A DNA stretch of 64,000 bases from Marinifilum caeruleilacunae. Its GTDB lineage: Bacteria > Bacteroidota > Bacteroidia > Bacteroidales > Marinifilaceae. Location: contig NZ_RZNH01000019.1 of assembly GCF_013141825.1 (NCBI RefSeq), positions 261 through 64,260 on the forward strand, written 5' to 3'. Below the pieces are notes generated by a model. The model did no database searches, was not told where the DNA came from, and saw only the letters and a list, made by a program, of their open reading frames with translations. The position numbers were made by a program, and so were the translations under genes. Shown here one piece after another: positions 35,454 to 44,943 of this stretch (position 1 is its first letter; every line of letters begins with the position of its first letter).

Positions 35454-38400
35454 ATGAGCAAATATCAAAAAATCAATGTGCTGGTTGGATGGTTGTCTTT
35501 CGCAATAGCAGCCATTGTATATCTCTTAACTCTTGAACCAACAGTTAGTTTTTGGGATTGTGGTGAGTTTATCACCGCTTCGTACAAATTGCAAATTGGT
35601 CATCCTCCCGGAGCTCCCTTTTTCATGATTTTAGCAAGGTTTTTTGCAGTATTTGCAGGTGGAACAGAAAATGTAGCACTCATGATTAATGCGCTTTCTG
35701 GCATTGTAAGTGCATTCACCATTCTGTTTTTATTTTGGACCATTACCCATTTGGCAAAAAAACTGATCTCAAATCAGGAAGAGCCAGTTGGAATTCAGGT
35801 ATGGAAAATTATTGCTGTCGGCTTTATTGGAGCAATGGCATACACTTTTTCAGATACCTTTTGGTTCTCGGCAGTCGAAGGTGAAGTTTACGCAACATCA
35901 TCCTTATTTACCGCTATTGTATTCTGGTGTATTTTAAAGTGGGAAAATGATGCTGGTAAAGCTCATGCAAACCGTTGGATTATTTTAATTGCCTATTTAA
36001 TGGGTTTATCCATAGGAGTTCACCTTCTAAACTTATTGGCAATTCCGGCCATTGTAATGGTCTACTATTTTAAAAACTACACACCTACCCGAAATGGGAT
36101 AATTAAGGCTCTTGGTTTGGCCGTATTGCTTCTCGGAGGTGCAATGTATGTGATTATTCCCGGGGTTGTAAAAATGGCCTTTTTATTCGATTTGTTCTTT
36201 GTAAATGTCATTGGCTTGCCATTTAATTCGGGACTTGTCATTTTTATTTTGGCTATAATTGGCGGTATTGTTTGGGGAATTCGTTATACCATACAAAAAC
36301 AAAAGGTGCTTGCCAATACAGTTTTAATGGCATTTACCGTGGTTTTAATCGGATATTCTTCTTATGCAGTGATCATGATTCGATCCAATGCAAACCCGAG
36401 TTTGGATCAAAATAATCCGGAAGACCTACAAACCTTACTTTCCTATTTAAACAGGGAACAATATGGAGATACGCCCTTGCTTTACGGGCAGTATTTTAAT
36501 GCACCTTTGGATGAGAATGAAAGATATGTGAAGGATAAGAATGTATACATCAAAAAGGATGGCAAGTATGTGGTTTCTTACGAGAAAAAGAAAGCCAACT
36601 TTAAGGATTCGCACAAGTCTGTTTTCCCAAGAATGCACACCAAAGGCATTAGTGGAAAGAATCATATTGAGTATGCGAAATGGGCCGGAATTAAAGCCGA
36701 TCAGAAAGAAAAACCAAATTTTGCACAAAATATAAAATTCTTCTTCTCTTACCAGGTGAATTATATGTATGTACGATATTTCATGTGGAATTTTGCAGGT
36801 CGCCAATCCGATCGTCAATCTTATGGAGGAGTGGTAGAAGGCAATTGGATTTCAGGCATTCCATTGATTGATAATATGCGTTTGGGAGATCAATCCTTGC
36901 GTCCGGACCACATGAAAAACAATAAGGGAAACAATAAATATTACTTTCTTCCTTTACTACTGGGATTAGCCGGACTGATTTATCAATACAGGAAAAGCAT
37001 AACAGGACAGAAAGACTTTTGGGTCATCATGTTGCTGTTTGTCTTTACCGGATTGGCCATTGTATTGTACCTGAACCAGCCACCTTTACAGCCTCGCGAA
37101 AGAGATTATGCTTATGCAGGATCGTTCTACGCATTTGCCATTTGGATTGGTTTAGGCTTTTTGGCAGTGCTTGAAGCTTGTAAAAAGGTGCTTAAATCGG
37201 ATCAAATTGCTGTTCCGGCGGTATTTGTTCTGTGTTTTGTGGCTGTGCCGGGTTTAATGGCCCAGCAAAACTGGGATGATCATGACCGTTCGGACAGATA
37301 CCTTGCACGCGATATGGCCTACAATTACCTGAATTCCTGTGAGCCGAATGCCATTCTGTTTACCATGGGCGATAACGACACATTTCCACTTTGGTACTTG
37401 CAAGAAGTAGAGGGTGTACGAACCGATGTTCGCGTTTGTAACCTTAGTTACTTGTCAACCGATTGGTATATCGACCAAATGAAACAACAGAATTACGATT
37501 CTGCACCATTGCCAATATCAATGAAAAAAGAAAAATACCTTGAAGGCAGGCGCGATGTTGTTTACCTGGTAGATGATCCACGATTGAAAGCTTATGTAGA
37601 AAAATACAATGGCTTGGATATTAAAGAGGCATTAGATTACGTTTTAAGTGACAAGGAGAGTACTAAGACCATTTATGGATATGATGAAAGAATAGATCAT
37701 TTCCCTGCCAGCAAATTCAGAATGACTGTCGATAAAGAACAAATTCTGAAAACAGGAACGGTACGCAAAGAAGAGTCGGACCTTATTGTTGATCAGTTGG
37801 AATGGGAAGTTACTGGCAACTATATCGAAAAAAGTGGATTTACCCTTTATAACATGTTGGTTGAAAACAATTGGGAACGTCCGATGTATTTCGCCATTAC
37901 CGTACCATCTGATGGGTATTTTGGATTGGAAAAATATTTCCAGCTGGAAGGATTTGCCTATCGTTTGGTGCCAATCGAAACAAAAAATGATGATGGCCAG
38001 GTAGGAAGAGTGAACGGATTGAAAATGTACACAAACATGCTTGAAAAATTCAAATGGGGAAATATTGAAGACCCAAATGTTTACCTGGATGAAACATGTT
38101 CGAGAATGACATTGAGCATGCGTAACAATTACTTGCGATTGGCTGAATCATTAATGGATGAGGGCAAGAGAGATTCGGCAGTAATGGCTTTGGATAAGTG
38201 TATGGAAGTTGTTCCGAACGATAGGGTACCATTGGATTATTGGGGAGTACTTATCGCGAAAGCGTATTACCGTGCTGCAGAGTATGAAAAAGCAAACCAG
38301 CTGATCGAGGTGGTTTCGGAACGCCTGGTGCAAGAGTTGGATTATTATGCAAGTTTGAAACCTGTGTCGACATCGGAGTTTCCACGTTGGCAAAACAGGA

Positions 38401-38516
38401 ATCTATATTTAATGCAAGAGTTATATCAGATTACTGCTCGATATGAGCAAAACGATCTGAATAAGAAAATAGAATTGGAGTTTAAGAGGTTGTTGGGGAA
38501 TTATAGGAAAGGATAA
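35454..38516 (+). CDS. DUF2723 membrane protein (PMT-like), copy 2
   Basis: 1020 residues, homologous end to end to the preceding gene and keeping W-D-C-G-E-F (D35, E38) and H50-P-P-G. Both copies share the D-H-D-R-S-x-R-Y and G-D-N-D-T-F-P-L-W-Y blocks, the latter part of the family's donor-site candidate. The divergent regions are the large loops and C-terminal domain, so the paralogues may differ in acceptor. The stop codon overlaps the start of the deacetylase gene (TAATG), suggesting coupling. Confidence 0.9.
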   Translation: MSKYQKINVLVGWLSFAIAAIVYLLTLEPTVSFWDCGEFITASYKLQIGHPPGAPFFMILARFFAVFAGGTENVALMINALSGIVSAFTILFLFWTITHLAKKLISNQEEPVGIQVWKIIAVGFIGAMAYTFSDTFWFSAVEGEVYATSSLFTAIVFWCILKWENDAGKAHANRWIILIAYLMGLSIGVHLLNLLAIPAIVMVYYFKNYTPTRNGIIKALGLAVLLLGGAMYVIIPGVVKMAFLFDLFFVNVIGLPFNSGLVIFILAIIGGIVWGIRYTIQKQKVLANTVLMAFTVVLIGYSSYAVIMIRSNANPSLDQNNPEDLQTLLSYLNREQYGDTPLLYGQYFNAPLDENERYVKDKNVYIKKDGKYVVSYEKKKANFKDSHKSVFPRMHTKGISGKNHIEYAKWAGIKADQKEKPNFAQNIKFFFSYQVNYMYVRYFMWNFAGRQSDRQSYGGVVEGNWISGIPLIDNMRLGDQSLRPDHMKNNKGNNKYYFLPLLLGLAGLIYQYRKSITGQKDFWVIMLLFVFTGLAIVLYLNQPPLQPRERDYAYAGSFYAFAIWIGLGFLAVLEACKKVLKSDQIAVPAVFVLCFVAVPGLMAQQNWDDHDRSDRYLARDMAYNYLNSCEPNAILFTMGDNDTFPLWYLQEVEGVRTDVRVCNLSYLSTDWYIDQMKQQNYDSAPLPISMKKEKYLEGRRDVVYLVDDPRLKAYVEKYNGLDIKEALDYVLSDKESTKTIYGYDERIDHFPASKFRMTVDKEQILKTGTVRKEESDLIVDQLEWEVTGNYIEKSGFTLYNMLVENNWERPMYFAITVPSDGYFGLEKYFQLEGFAYRLVPIETKNDDGQVGRVNGLKMYTNMLEKFKWGNIEDPNVYLDETCSRMTLSMRNNYLRLAESLMDEGKRDSAVMALDKCMEVVPNDRVPLDYWGVLIAKAYYRAAEYEKANQLIEVVSERLVQELDYYASLKPVSTSEFPRWQNRNLYLMQELYQITARYEQNDLNKKIELEFKRLLGNYRKG

Positions 38517-39133
38517 TGAGATTAAGGTGGTTGAGAGCGCCGGGATTAATCAAGAGGTTATTTCCGGACTTTGTGTGGAGGTACAATTCAGATGAGAAAA
38601 AGGTTTATCTGACTTTTGATGATGGACCTATTCCGGAATCGACAATGTGGACATTGGATTTGCTCAAAGAGAAAGGGGTAAAGGCAACTTTCTTTTGTGT
38701 GGGCGATAATGTGCGAAAATTCCCCGATTTGTACCGTAGAATTGTAGAAGAAGGCCATGCCGTTGGTAATCATACCCACAATCATTTAAAAGGCTGGTAT
38801 AACAATACCCAAAAGTATGTAGAAAATGTAATACTGGCTTCGGAATATATCGATTCTAAGCTTTTTCGCCCTCCTTACGGATTAATCAAAACCTCGCAGG
38901 CAAAATATCTCTCAACCGACTATAAAGTGATTATGTGGGATGTGTTAAGCGGCGATTACAGGCAGGATATTACGCCTGAAAGGTGTTATCGTGATGTGAT
39001 GAAAAAGGTTCGTCCGGGTTCAATACTCTTGTTCCATAACCATCTAAAATCGGAAAAGAACATGCGCTATACGGTTCCTCGTTTAATCGATGAATTGAAG
39101 CAGCAAGGTTACGATTTTGGAATTTGTCATTAG
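38516..39133 (+). CDS. polysaccharide deacetylase family protein (NodB domain)
   Basis: 205 residues, NodB-homology domain of carbohydrate esterase family 4. The metal and catalytic motifs are D35-D36 in F-D-D-G, H86/H90 in N-H-T-H-N-H and R-P-P-Y-G at 118-122; a final L-F-H-N-H is motif 5. It removes acetyl groups from GlcNAc-containing glycans or peptidoglycan. No clear signal peptide. Its start overlaps the stop of the DUF2723 gene by one base, placing it with the glycosylation genes. Confidence 0.9.
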   Translation: MRLRWLRAPGLIKRLFPDFVWRYNSDEKKVYLTFDDGPIPESTMWTLDLLKEKGVKATFFCVGDNVRKFPDLYRRIVEEGHAVGNHTHNHLKGWYNNTQKYVENVILASEYIDSKLFRPPYGLIKTSQAKYLSTDYKVIMWDVLSGDYRQDITPERCYRDVMKKVRPGSILLFHNHLKSEKNMRYTVPRLIDELKQQGYDFGICH

Positions 39134-39276
39134 AAAAATTCAAATTCATTGCCTATCAGTCAGGATAACTGCAATTGAATCCTTAAATTTGCTGTCGATC
39201 AAACTTATAATACCATTTTATAACAAAATCATCCTTACATAATTTGTTAGATGATGATTTTCAATTTAATTGACAG

Positions 39277-40545
39277 ATGAAAGTACTTCTTTTGGGGTCT
39301 GGTGGCCGTGAGCATGCATTCGCATGGAAATTCAAACAAAGTAATAAACTGGAAAAACTTTTTGTTGCTCCTGGAAATGCAGGAACAGCAGAAATTGCAG
39401 AAAATGTGAATCTAAATCCAAATGATTTCGATGGCATTAAGAAATTTGTTTTGGAGAATAGCATCAATATGGTGGTTGTTGGTCCTGAAGATCCATTGGT
39501 AAATGGAATTCACGATTTCTTTTTGCAGGATGAGGCGATTAAAGAGATTCCAGTGATTGGTCCTGAAAAATTGGGTGCCCAGCTTGAAGGAAGTAAAGAT
39601 TTTGCAAAGGAGTTCATGTTCCGTCATAACATTCCAACAGCAGGATACAAAAGTGTAACCAACGAAAACCTGGAGGAAGGCCTGACTTTTCTTGAAAGTA
39701 TGAAAGCGCCTTATGTGCTAAAAGCTGATGGTTTGGCTGCAGGTAAAGGTGTTTTGATTATTGAAGATCTTGAAGAGGCAAAAAATTCCTTGAAAGAGAT
39801 GTTGGGCGGAATGTTTGGTGACGCCGGAAACCGTGTTGTTATCGAAGAATTCTTGTCAGGTATCGAATTGTCTGTTTTTGTTTTAACCGATGGGAAATCG
39901 TACCGTACTCTTGCCGAAGCAAAAGATTACAAAAGAATTGGTGAAGGTGATACCGGTTTAAATACAGGTGGTATGGGTGCAATTTCTCCTGTTCCATTTG
40001 CCAAAGGCGATTTTATGCAAAAAGTGGAAGAACGTGTGATTGTTCCTACCATTGAAGGTTTGCAAAAAGACAATATCCCTTACAAAGGATTTGTATTTAT
40101 TGGTTTGATGAATGTTGCTGGGGATCCATACGTAATTGAGTACAACGTTCGAATGGGTGATCCGGAAACGGAGGTAATTATGCCACGTGTAAAGTCGGAT
40201 CTTTTAGACCTAATGGAAGCGGTTTCGAAACAAGAGTTGGATCAGGCTGATTTCGAAATGGACGAGAGAACTGTTTCGACGGTAATGTTGGTCTCTGGTG
40301 GTTACCCTGAAGCTTATGCGAAAGGAAAAACCATTAAGAATTTGGATCAGGTAGAAGGAAGTATCATTTTCCATGCTGGAACAACTCATGCCAATGATGA
40401 GGTGGTAACAAATGGTGGTAGAGTGATCTCGGTAAGTTCTTATGGCAACAATATGGAAGAAGCTTTGACCTCTTCATTTAAAAATGCAGAATTAATCGAT
40501 TTCGATGGAAAATATTACCGTCGAGATATTGGTTTCGATTTATAA
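39277..40545 (+). CDS. purD: phosphoribosylamine-glycine ligase
   Basis: 422 residues, the standard PurD length. It joins phosphoribosylamine and glycine with ATP in purine synthesis. The N-terminal opening K-V-L-L-L-G-S-G-G-R-E-H-A-F-A-W is diagnostic, with the ATP-grasp domain (K-A-D-G-L-A-A-G-K-G-V, G-D-P-E-T-E-V) in the middle and C-terminal part. It is followed by a DUF6427 membrane protein gene after a hairpin-bearing 59-bp spacer. The ATG at 39277 is in a good context. Confidence 0.97.
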   Translation: MKVLLLGSGGREHAFAWKFKQSNKLEKLFVAPGNAGTAEIAENVNLNPNDFDGIKKFVLENSINMVVVGPEDPLVNGIHDFFLQDEAIKEIPVIGPEKLGAQLEGSKDFAKEFMFRHNIPTAGYKSVTNENLEEGLTFLESMKAPYVLKADGLAAGKGVLIIEDLEEAKNSLKEMLGGMFGDAGNRVVIEEFLSGIELSVFVLTDGKSYRTLAEAKDYKRIGEGDTGLNTGGMGAISPVPFAKGDFMQKVEERVIVPTIEGLQKDNIPYKGFVFIGLMNVAGDPYVIEYNVRMGDPETEVIMPRVKSDLLDLMEAVSKQELDQADFEMDERTVSTVMLVSGGYPEAYAKGKTIKNLDQVEGSIIFHAGTTHANDEVVTNGGRVISVSSYGNNMEEALTSSFKNAELIDFDGKYYRRDIGFDL

Positions 40546-40562
40546 TCAGAAAATTTTATGCG

Positions 40563-40585
40563 GTTCCCGGTTCAATTCCGGGAAC
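40563..40585 (+). repeat. perfect hairpin with T-arm-like loop
   Basis: GTTCCCGG-TTCAATT-CCGGGAAC: an 8-bp perfect stem and 7-base loop between purD and the next gene. It has no T run, so it is not a classic terminator. The geometry copies a tRNA T arm. Confidence 0.5.
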
Positions 40586-40604
40586 TGTAATTAACTACTT
40601 TTAC

Positions 40605-41579
40605 ATGCTGCTTAAAACACTTAAAGGAAGGCATTATTTGCTATTGTTTTTGGTCCCTGTTTTTCTTCTATTGTTATGGATAGAGGCCTTTATTTCGCCT
40701 GTTTCACTTACTGGTGAGCAAAACCAAATGCCACTTTACAGCATGCTCCAGAGTCTTACTCAAGGCAGTATTATTGCCCTCAATATTGTTGGAGGTATTC
40801 TTCTCATTCTACTTTCGTTACTGGTAGTGCGTTTAAACGAGAAGTACATTTTTATCAGGCAACGAACCGATTTACCAGCTTTTATTTTTGCCTTAATTGC
40901 TACTGGTACAGTTAGCTTGTATGGCATGCATCCGGCACTCCTGGCAAGTTTTCTGCTATTTTTTGCCATCGATAGTATATTTGCCATTTATCATGGATCA
41001 AGAACTTTAGCCAAATCTTTCGAAGTAGGATTATTTATTGGTTTGGCCAGCATTTCTTACCTTTTTTCAGCAGTGTTTATCCTATGGTTTTGGATTGGCC
41101 TGGCCTTTCTTGGTTATTTCCGTGCTCGTGAAATTCTGGCAGGATTGGTAGGGTTTTTATTGCCAATATTTATTACTGCAAGCTGGTTTTACCTGAATGA
41201 TGATTTGGGAGTATTTTTACAAAGTATAAATGCCCTAATCGATTTTGAGTTTAAAGCAGAATACTCACTTTTCCAGAAGGTGTATTGGGGGATTTTAGCA
41301 GCTTTTGTGCTATTGGCATCAGCTTTTATGGCCAATGTTGTAGAGGAGAAAAAAATCAGTTCACGAAAGTATTTCATGATCCTGTTTGTCTTTTTTATAA
41401 CCACCATTGGCAGCTTCTTTGTTTTTTCGGGTACTGGTACCGAGCTTTATTTTCTTCTATTGATTCCGGTAACCTTTATTATTAGCCATTATTTTGTTCT
41501 AAGCAGATATTCCTGGATTGGGGAAGTACTGTTTGCAATATTTGTAGGAGCAAGCATCTTAATTCACTTTGTAGGATAA
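40605..41579 (+). CDS. DUF6427 family membrane protein
   Basis: 324 residues with about nine or ten hydrophobic segments from residue 12 to the end. The opening L-L-K-T-L-K-G-R-H-Y-L-L-L-F-L-V-P and repeated phenylalanine/leucine-rich helices fit the DUF6427 Bacteroidota integral membrane family often found near purine/uracil genes. Function unknown. It is 59 bp downstream of purD on the same strand and likely in the same operon. Confidence 0.75.
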   Translation: MLLKTLKGRHYLLLFLVPVFLLLLWIEAFISPVSLTGEQNQMPLYSMLQSLTQGSIIALNIVGGILLILLSLLVVRLNEKYIFIRQRTDLPAFIFALIATGTVSLYGMHPALLASFLLFFAIDSIFAIYHGSRTLAKSFEVGLFIGLASISYLFSAVFILWFWIGLAFLGYFRAREILAGLVGFLLPIFITASWFYLNDDLGVFLQSINALIDFEFKAEYSLFQKVYWGILAAFVLLASAFMANVVEEKKISSRKYFMILFVFFITTIGSFFVFSGTGTELYFLLLIPVTFIISHYFVLSRYSWIGEVLFAIFVGASILIHFVG

Positions 41580-41584
41580 AAGAA

Positions 41585-41612
41585 ATGCCAACTCTTATGA
41601 GTCGGCATCTCC
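41585..41612 (-). terminator. terminator of the LVIVD-type lipoprotein gene
   Basis: Minus strand ATGCCGACTC-ATAA-GAGTTGGCAT followed by TTTCTTTT; the stem has a single mismatch. Confidence 0.65.
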
Positions 41613-41630
41613 ATAACAAAGTGGTTGTGA

Positions 41631-43511
41631 TTATTTTTCAATAATGTTCTCAGTGTCAAAAGCAGTTGCCACTAAATTATCTTCTTCATTATCGGTAATC
41701 GCGAATATAATATCATTGTAATCCTTATCGCCATTAGGTAATTGAATATCTTCAAAGCAAAGTACAATGTCTTTACAGTTTTGTTCTATGAATAAAACAT
41801 GCTGCTGATTGTCATCTTCATTAAATTCTACATTCGTATAATGTCTGTAAATGCCATCAGTGGTAGCACCATTTTTCCATCCTTTGGCAATTAGGCAGAA
41901 TCCAATTACCGTATTTTCCGGGAAGGCCTCATCGCCCAACTGAACCCTGTCGCCAGGAGTTAATCCGCCACCTTCACCTTCTTTCGATACGTTAGGGAAA
42001 AGCATGTGAAGTTCAATTTCATCTTCACCTGTTGGTGGATTATCAGCATCGTAAGTGTAATAAGCCAAAGAATTTCTCCATCCTGCTCCTTCATCAATAA
42101 AAGTAAGGTAAACAGGCGATTCTTTTTGCAGTTTTAGAATCAGGTTATTGCCATCGGCAAATAAATCAGAATTGGCATCACGATTGTCTTTCCCTGCTGG
42201 GAACATCGCAATAATATTATCAACCAATGTTGGACATGGTTTGGTTGGGATAATGTCATCTGGAATTCCTTCGTCGATTTCGATGCTTAAAATTTTAAGT
42301 CCACCAGTTCCGGCAGCCACAAAAATGCAGTTTTCTTTCGATTCTACGAAGTTTACCGATGCATCGAAGTCCATGCTTCCCATCAGTAACACTTCATCAT
42401 CAATTTCAGGAATAATGGCTCCTACATATAATCCTGCTCCACCATTTCCTATCAATAGTAATTCATCGTTTAGCGCAACCGAATTGGTTACAAAATCTTC
42501 GTCTAACTCACCTTCAGGCGTAGCCGGGCGTTCAATGTGTTCTTTCAAATCACCATTCAGTTCCCTGATATCCAGTCCGCCCTCGTTTAAAGCCGCCAAT
42601 AAAAGATTATCGGTCACATCAATTTCTGTTTTCGATTCGGCAGTTACCGGTCCGTTTAGGCCAATGAATTCTGGTCCCGATAAATCGGTAATCCCGAACT
42701 TTTGCAGTTGTGGACTTGCAGCCGATCCTTCCAGCACATACACATGCTCGCTGTTAATGGCTACCGATCTTGCTTCGTTAATATCTTTATATCCTGCCAA
42801 AGTGAAGTTGTGGTTTAGAACGGTTAGTTTTCCGTCCGATCCGCTTGTAACGTAAATATAATCTTCGTCAACTTTAACATCTGTTGCCACATAGGAAGCA
42901 ATGTCGTACGTGTTTGAAACAAGCAATATCTGTCCAGAAGGGCTTATCTCCAGCTCGATTAAGATTGCCGGGCTTTCATAAAGGAAACCAGGAGCATCCA
43001 TATCATGTGCACCTGCCAAATACAATTTACCATTGTAATAATCTACCGCACTTACATCAACATCATGAAACATTGCCTGAGCCTGGAGAATAGGCGTGTT
43101 TTTGTCGGCAATATTAAACAATTCAACTCCACCATTGTATTCCGGTCCTTTTGTATTGTAGGTCACAAAAGCCATGTCATCAACAATTTTAACGTGAGTT
43201 GCCTGTACATATTCACCCTGTACCCTTGGTGCATCAACTTGTGCTCTTAATTTAAAAGCGTAGTTCTTGGTAGGATCAACATCAAAATCCGATTTCACAG
43301 ACTTGGTGTTTCCTGTATCAATATCTTTCACAACAACCAATTCGTTGCTGTAAGTAACACGCGAACTTAAATCAGAAGGATTATTTGTGATGCTTACCGA
43401 CTGTATGGCATGATCGTTTTCCTGTGGTTTTTCCGGCTCTTTAAAGTTATCATCAGAACATGATGAAACGATGGCGAACAGGAAGATAAAAAAGAGTAAA
43501 TTCTTTTTCAT
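41631..43511 (-). CDS. surface lipoprotein with LVIVD-type propeller and C-terminal DUF4114-like domain
   Basis: 626 residues. Lipobox ends at C18 (I-V-S-S-C), then S-D-D-N. The middle carries repeated propeller strands of the LVIVD type, for example V-K-I-V-D-D-M-A-F-V-T-Y-N and V-E-L-F-N-I-A-D-K-N-T-P-I. The C-terminal part (about 430-610) ends with C-F-E-D-I-Q-L-P-N-G-D-K-D-Y-N-D-I-I-F-A-I, the acidic D-x-D-Y-N-D signature of DUF4114. Likely a calcium-binding surface protein. Monocistronic and facing the flippase-like gene. Confidence 0.85.
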   Translation of the reverse strand: MKKNLLFFIFLFAIVSSCSDDNFKEPEKPQENDHAIQSVSITNNPSDLSSRVTYSNELVVVKDIDTGNTKSVKSDFDVDPTKNYAFKLRAQVDAPRVQGEYVQATHVKIVDDMAFVTYNTKGPEYNGGVELFNIADKNTPILQAQAMFHDVDVSAVDYYNGKLYLAGAHDMDAPGFLYESPAILIELEISPSGQILLVSNTYDIASYVATDVKVDEDYIYVTSGSDGKLTVLNHNFTLAGYKDINEARSVAINSEHVYVLEGSAASPQLQKFGITDLSGPEFIGLNGPVTAESKTEIDVTDNLLLAALNEGGLDIRELNGDLKEHIERPATPEGELDEDFVTNSVALNDELLLIGNGGAGLYVGAIIPEIDDEVLLMGSMDFDASVNFVESKENCIFVAAGTGGLKILSIEIDEGIPDDIIPTKPCPTLVDNIIAMFPAGKDNRDANSDLFADGNNLILKLQKESPVYLTFIDEGAGWRNSLAYYTYDADNPPTGEDEIELHMLFPNVSKEGEGGGLTPGDRVQLGDEAFPENTVIGFCLIAKGWKNGATTDGIYRHYTNVEFNEDDNQQHVLFIEQNCKDIVLCFEDIQLPNGDKDYNDIIFAITDNEEDNLVATAFDTENIIEK

Positions 43512-43667
43512 AATTATATAGGTTTTAATGTGTGACTCAGTTTAATAATAAGCAAGTTACGTTCTTTAATTGGAACTCACATATTGATTATGGTAAAATG
43601 AGATAAAGTTTTGATAAAAGTTTAATTTTCTTTTGTCAAAAAACACAATAACCTGTTTGACACCAAC

Positions 43668-44747
43668 TTAAGATTTGTTGTTTTTGAAGTGCTTTTTTAT
43701 CCATCTTGGAAGCAGATAAACGCCGATAAACAAGTAAGGATAATATGATATTAATCGCCAAATTAGAGCCATGCTCGCAGCAAGACCTGCTGTAGGTAAA
43801 AAGTCGCCTAAATATTGGGTAAAAACCCATTCAGAAAATCCGCTACCTCCAGGAGTCGGACTCACCAGCATCATGATCCACATGACCAATTGTCTTGCAA
43901 AAATCATGATATGATCGGCAAAGGAATAACCTTCGAGCATAAAGGCCAGTAACATGGCATTTACTACCCAATAACGGGCAGTCCACGACCAAAAAGTTGC
44001 CATAAAAGCTTTGAACCAAAACAGGAATGGCTTTCTTCTGAGTTCCTTCGAACTTTCGATGATATCGCTTCCAGCTTTGTTTGCACCATGTTTCCATTTG
44101 CGTAAAACAGGCAATTTAAAGATCCATAAGAGCAACCATTTTAATCCACGTGGGTTCCAAAACAGACCGTAAGTAAGTACAATAAGGTAAACCAATTTTA
44201 CCATATAGCCACCAAGTGCAAAGTAAAGGAGTGAATCGAGCCAAATGGAATGTTCCGGCGATGCAATCATGAACAGCTGTTTTACGTTCAGTAGTAAAAT
44301 CAGTAATGGAAACATGATGATAAAATAGAGCTCGTCGAGAAAAGAGGTAGACATGACTACCGCTGAACTTCGTCCCACTTTAAGTCCTTCTTTGTTGAGA
44401 TACAATATGGCAACCGACGTACCTCCAATGGCCGAAGGCGTTATGGCTGAAGTAAATTCCCACAACATGATAATGCGGAAGGCCTTTCCCCATGAAAATT
44501 TTTGGTCGGTAAGAATTCTCAGACGTGCCATATAGCCAAGATCTCGAATCACCATCATTACAAGAGCAATGCTCAGCCAAAATACCGAGTACCAGGTAAA
44601 CTCGATAAGAGAAAAGGTATCTACATCGACCTCTTTCACCAGCATGTACACGACAACAGCCAATCCGATTAAAATCGGATAGATGATCCTGCTTGGTCGT
44701 ACACCATCAAGCAATTTCTTCGATGAATTTTGTTGTGCTTCTGTCAT
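43668..44747 (-). CDS. lysylphosphatidylglycerol synthase TM-region/flippase-like membrane protein
   Basis: 359 residues with about eight membrane helices. The family (PF03706, YbhN/MprF-like flippase part) is indicated by the G-G-T-S-V-A and T-P-G-G-S-G-F-S-E loops and overall helix spacing. There is no lysyl-transferase domain, so it is a flippase-only form. It may translocate lipids or lipid-linked molecules. Divergent from the SLC12-like gene; the gap 44748-44943 holds both promoters. Confidence 0.8.
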   Translation of the reverse strand: MTEAQQNSSKKLLDGVRPSRIIYPILIGLAVVVYMLVKEVDVDTFSLIEFTWYSVFWLSIALVMMVIRDLGYMARLRILTDQKFSWGKAFRIIMLWEFTSAITPSAIGGTSVAILYLNKEGLKVGRSSAVVMSTSFLDELYFIIMFPLLILLLNVKQLFMIASPEHSIWLDSLLYFALGGYMVKLVYLIVLTYGLFWNPRGLKWLLLWIFKLPVLRKWKHGANKAGSDIIESSKELRRKPFLFWFKAFMATFWSWTARYWVVNAMLLAFMLEGYSFADHIMIFARQLVMWIMMLVSPTPGGSGFSEWVFTQYLGDFLPTAGLAASMALIWRLISYYPYLFIGVYLLPRWIKKHFKNNKS

Positions 44748-44943
44748 GCTAATTTCAATGGGGAAATAAATTTACGCAAATTAAAAGCTTTATTCATAAT
44801 GAACTGATGAAGTATTTGTTAAAAATGTATAAATAGGCGCAAGTTCGATAATCATAAGAAGAATTGTGGACTAATAAATCCGATACAAGTTAAATATTCG
44901 GTCCTTTTTTCTATTTTTAATAATCTAACTTCATACACACAAT

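Noticed and set aside
42148-42855. A 235-residue plus-strand frame within the LVIVD-type lipoprotein gene
   Set aside because: It is antisense to a well-supported gene, Ser/Pro-rich with no motif, and has no ribosome-binding site; a frame shadow.
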